Part shown: one piece after another, positions 13,668 to 13,801 of the stretch
Numbering within the stretch: the stretch's first letter is position 1
Layout: every line of letters starts with the position of its first letter
Assembly: GCA_002394185.1 (NCBI GenBank)
Contig: DGTB01000070.1
Location: 294-14,094, forward strand
Reading direction: 5' to 3'
DNA: 13,801 bases
Origin: Bacteroidales bacterium UBA4347
GTDB taxonomy: Bacteria; Bacteroidota; Bacteroidia; Bacteroidales; P3
Notes under the pieces: model-generated
What the model was told of the DNA's origin: nothing
What the model saw: the letters and a program-made list of their open reading frames with translations, nothing else
Database searches by the model: none
Position numbers and translations under genes: made by a program

Positions 13668-13704
13668 AAGACTCTGTACCAGTTTGGTACAGAGTCTTTT
13701 TTTT
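13668..13704 (+). terminator. Rho-independent terminator of the fab operon
   Basis: A perfect 13-base-pair stem (13668-13680 with 13686-13698, core GACTCTGTACC) closes a 5-base loop AGTTT and ends in eight T. It starts 24 bases after the fabG stop and closes the operon at four genes. Confidence 0.95.
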
Positions 13705-13801
13705 ATTGCCGTTATCCCGCCGGAAGGCCGTATCGGGGACAGATGCCCCAGGGGGCGAAACCGCATCAAATACGTGCCTAATACGGCATATCTTATATTG
13801 T
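13705..13801. other. Window end without a recognisable gene
   Basis: No coding frame or RNA gene can be supported in these 97 bases. A short inverted repeat GCCGTAT (13727-13733) and ATACGGC (13781-13787) encloses a GGGG...CCCC hairpin near 13735-13749. The last bases turn AT-rich, which may be the start of the next promoter region. Confidence 0.4.

Noticed and set aside
13705..13801. CRISPR repeat or RNA gene at the window end
   Set aside because: Only one weak 7-base inverted repeat is present, with no repeated unit and no tRNA- or rRNA-like fold.

Overview
The window looks like a chromosomal segment from a Bacteroidota genome, most likely order Bacteroidales. The sequence basis is the -7 promoter motif TAnnTTTG upstream of several genes, the general lack of strong Shine-Dalgarno sequences, AT-rich gaps between GC-rich genes, and the protein types. 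I cannot name the genus from sequence alone. Gene content is mostly housekeeping; I see no mobile element, CRISPR array, tRNA or rRNA.

Layout. (1) 1-486, plus: C-terminal end of an acyl-CoA dehydrogenase whose start lies outside the window, followed by a short repeat and a strong terminator. (2) 712-5032, minus: a potassium-uptake operon read trkA, then two different trkH genes, the second overlapping the first by ATGA, from a clear promoter at 5073-5104. (3) 5033-5581: a 549-base divergent gap without a gene, holding both promoters and several inverted repeats. (4) 5582-8696, plus: ftsE, an OmpA-family periplasmic protein, a FemAB/GNAT-type acyltransferase and rlmH. The last three are joined by 4-base stop-start overlaps. 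(5) 8702-10060, minus: a membrane-anchored LytTR transcription factor followed by a small unrecognised protein with its own -7 box. (6) 10204-13643, plus: a four-gene fatty-acid elongation operon (FabH-, FabF-, FabZ- and FabG-type enzymes) closed by a strong terminator. The last ~100 bases hold no recognisable gene.

How the genes work together. TrkA is the cytosolic nucleotide-binding subunit that should gate the TrkH potassium-translocating subunits. FtsE and the OmpA-domain protein both point to envelope and cell-wall work. The fab operon supplies initiation (FabH), elongation (FabF), dehydration (FabZ) and ketoreduction (FabG), but has no acyl carrier protein, malonyl transferase or enoyl reductase. 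It must therefore borrow those or make an unreduced product.

The items most worth a second look are the fab cassette with its atypical FabH, the paired TrkH subunits, two families of short intergenic repeats, the 12-base inverted repeat over the ftsE promoter, and the LytTR/small-protein pair. None is proven to be a new system.
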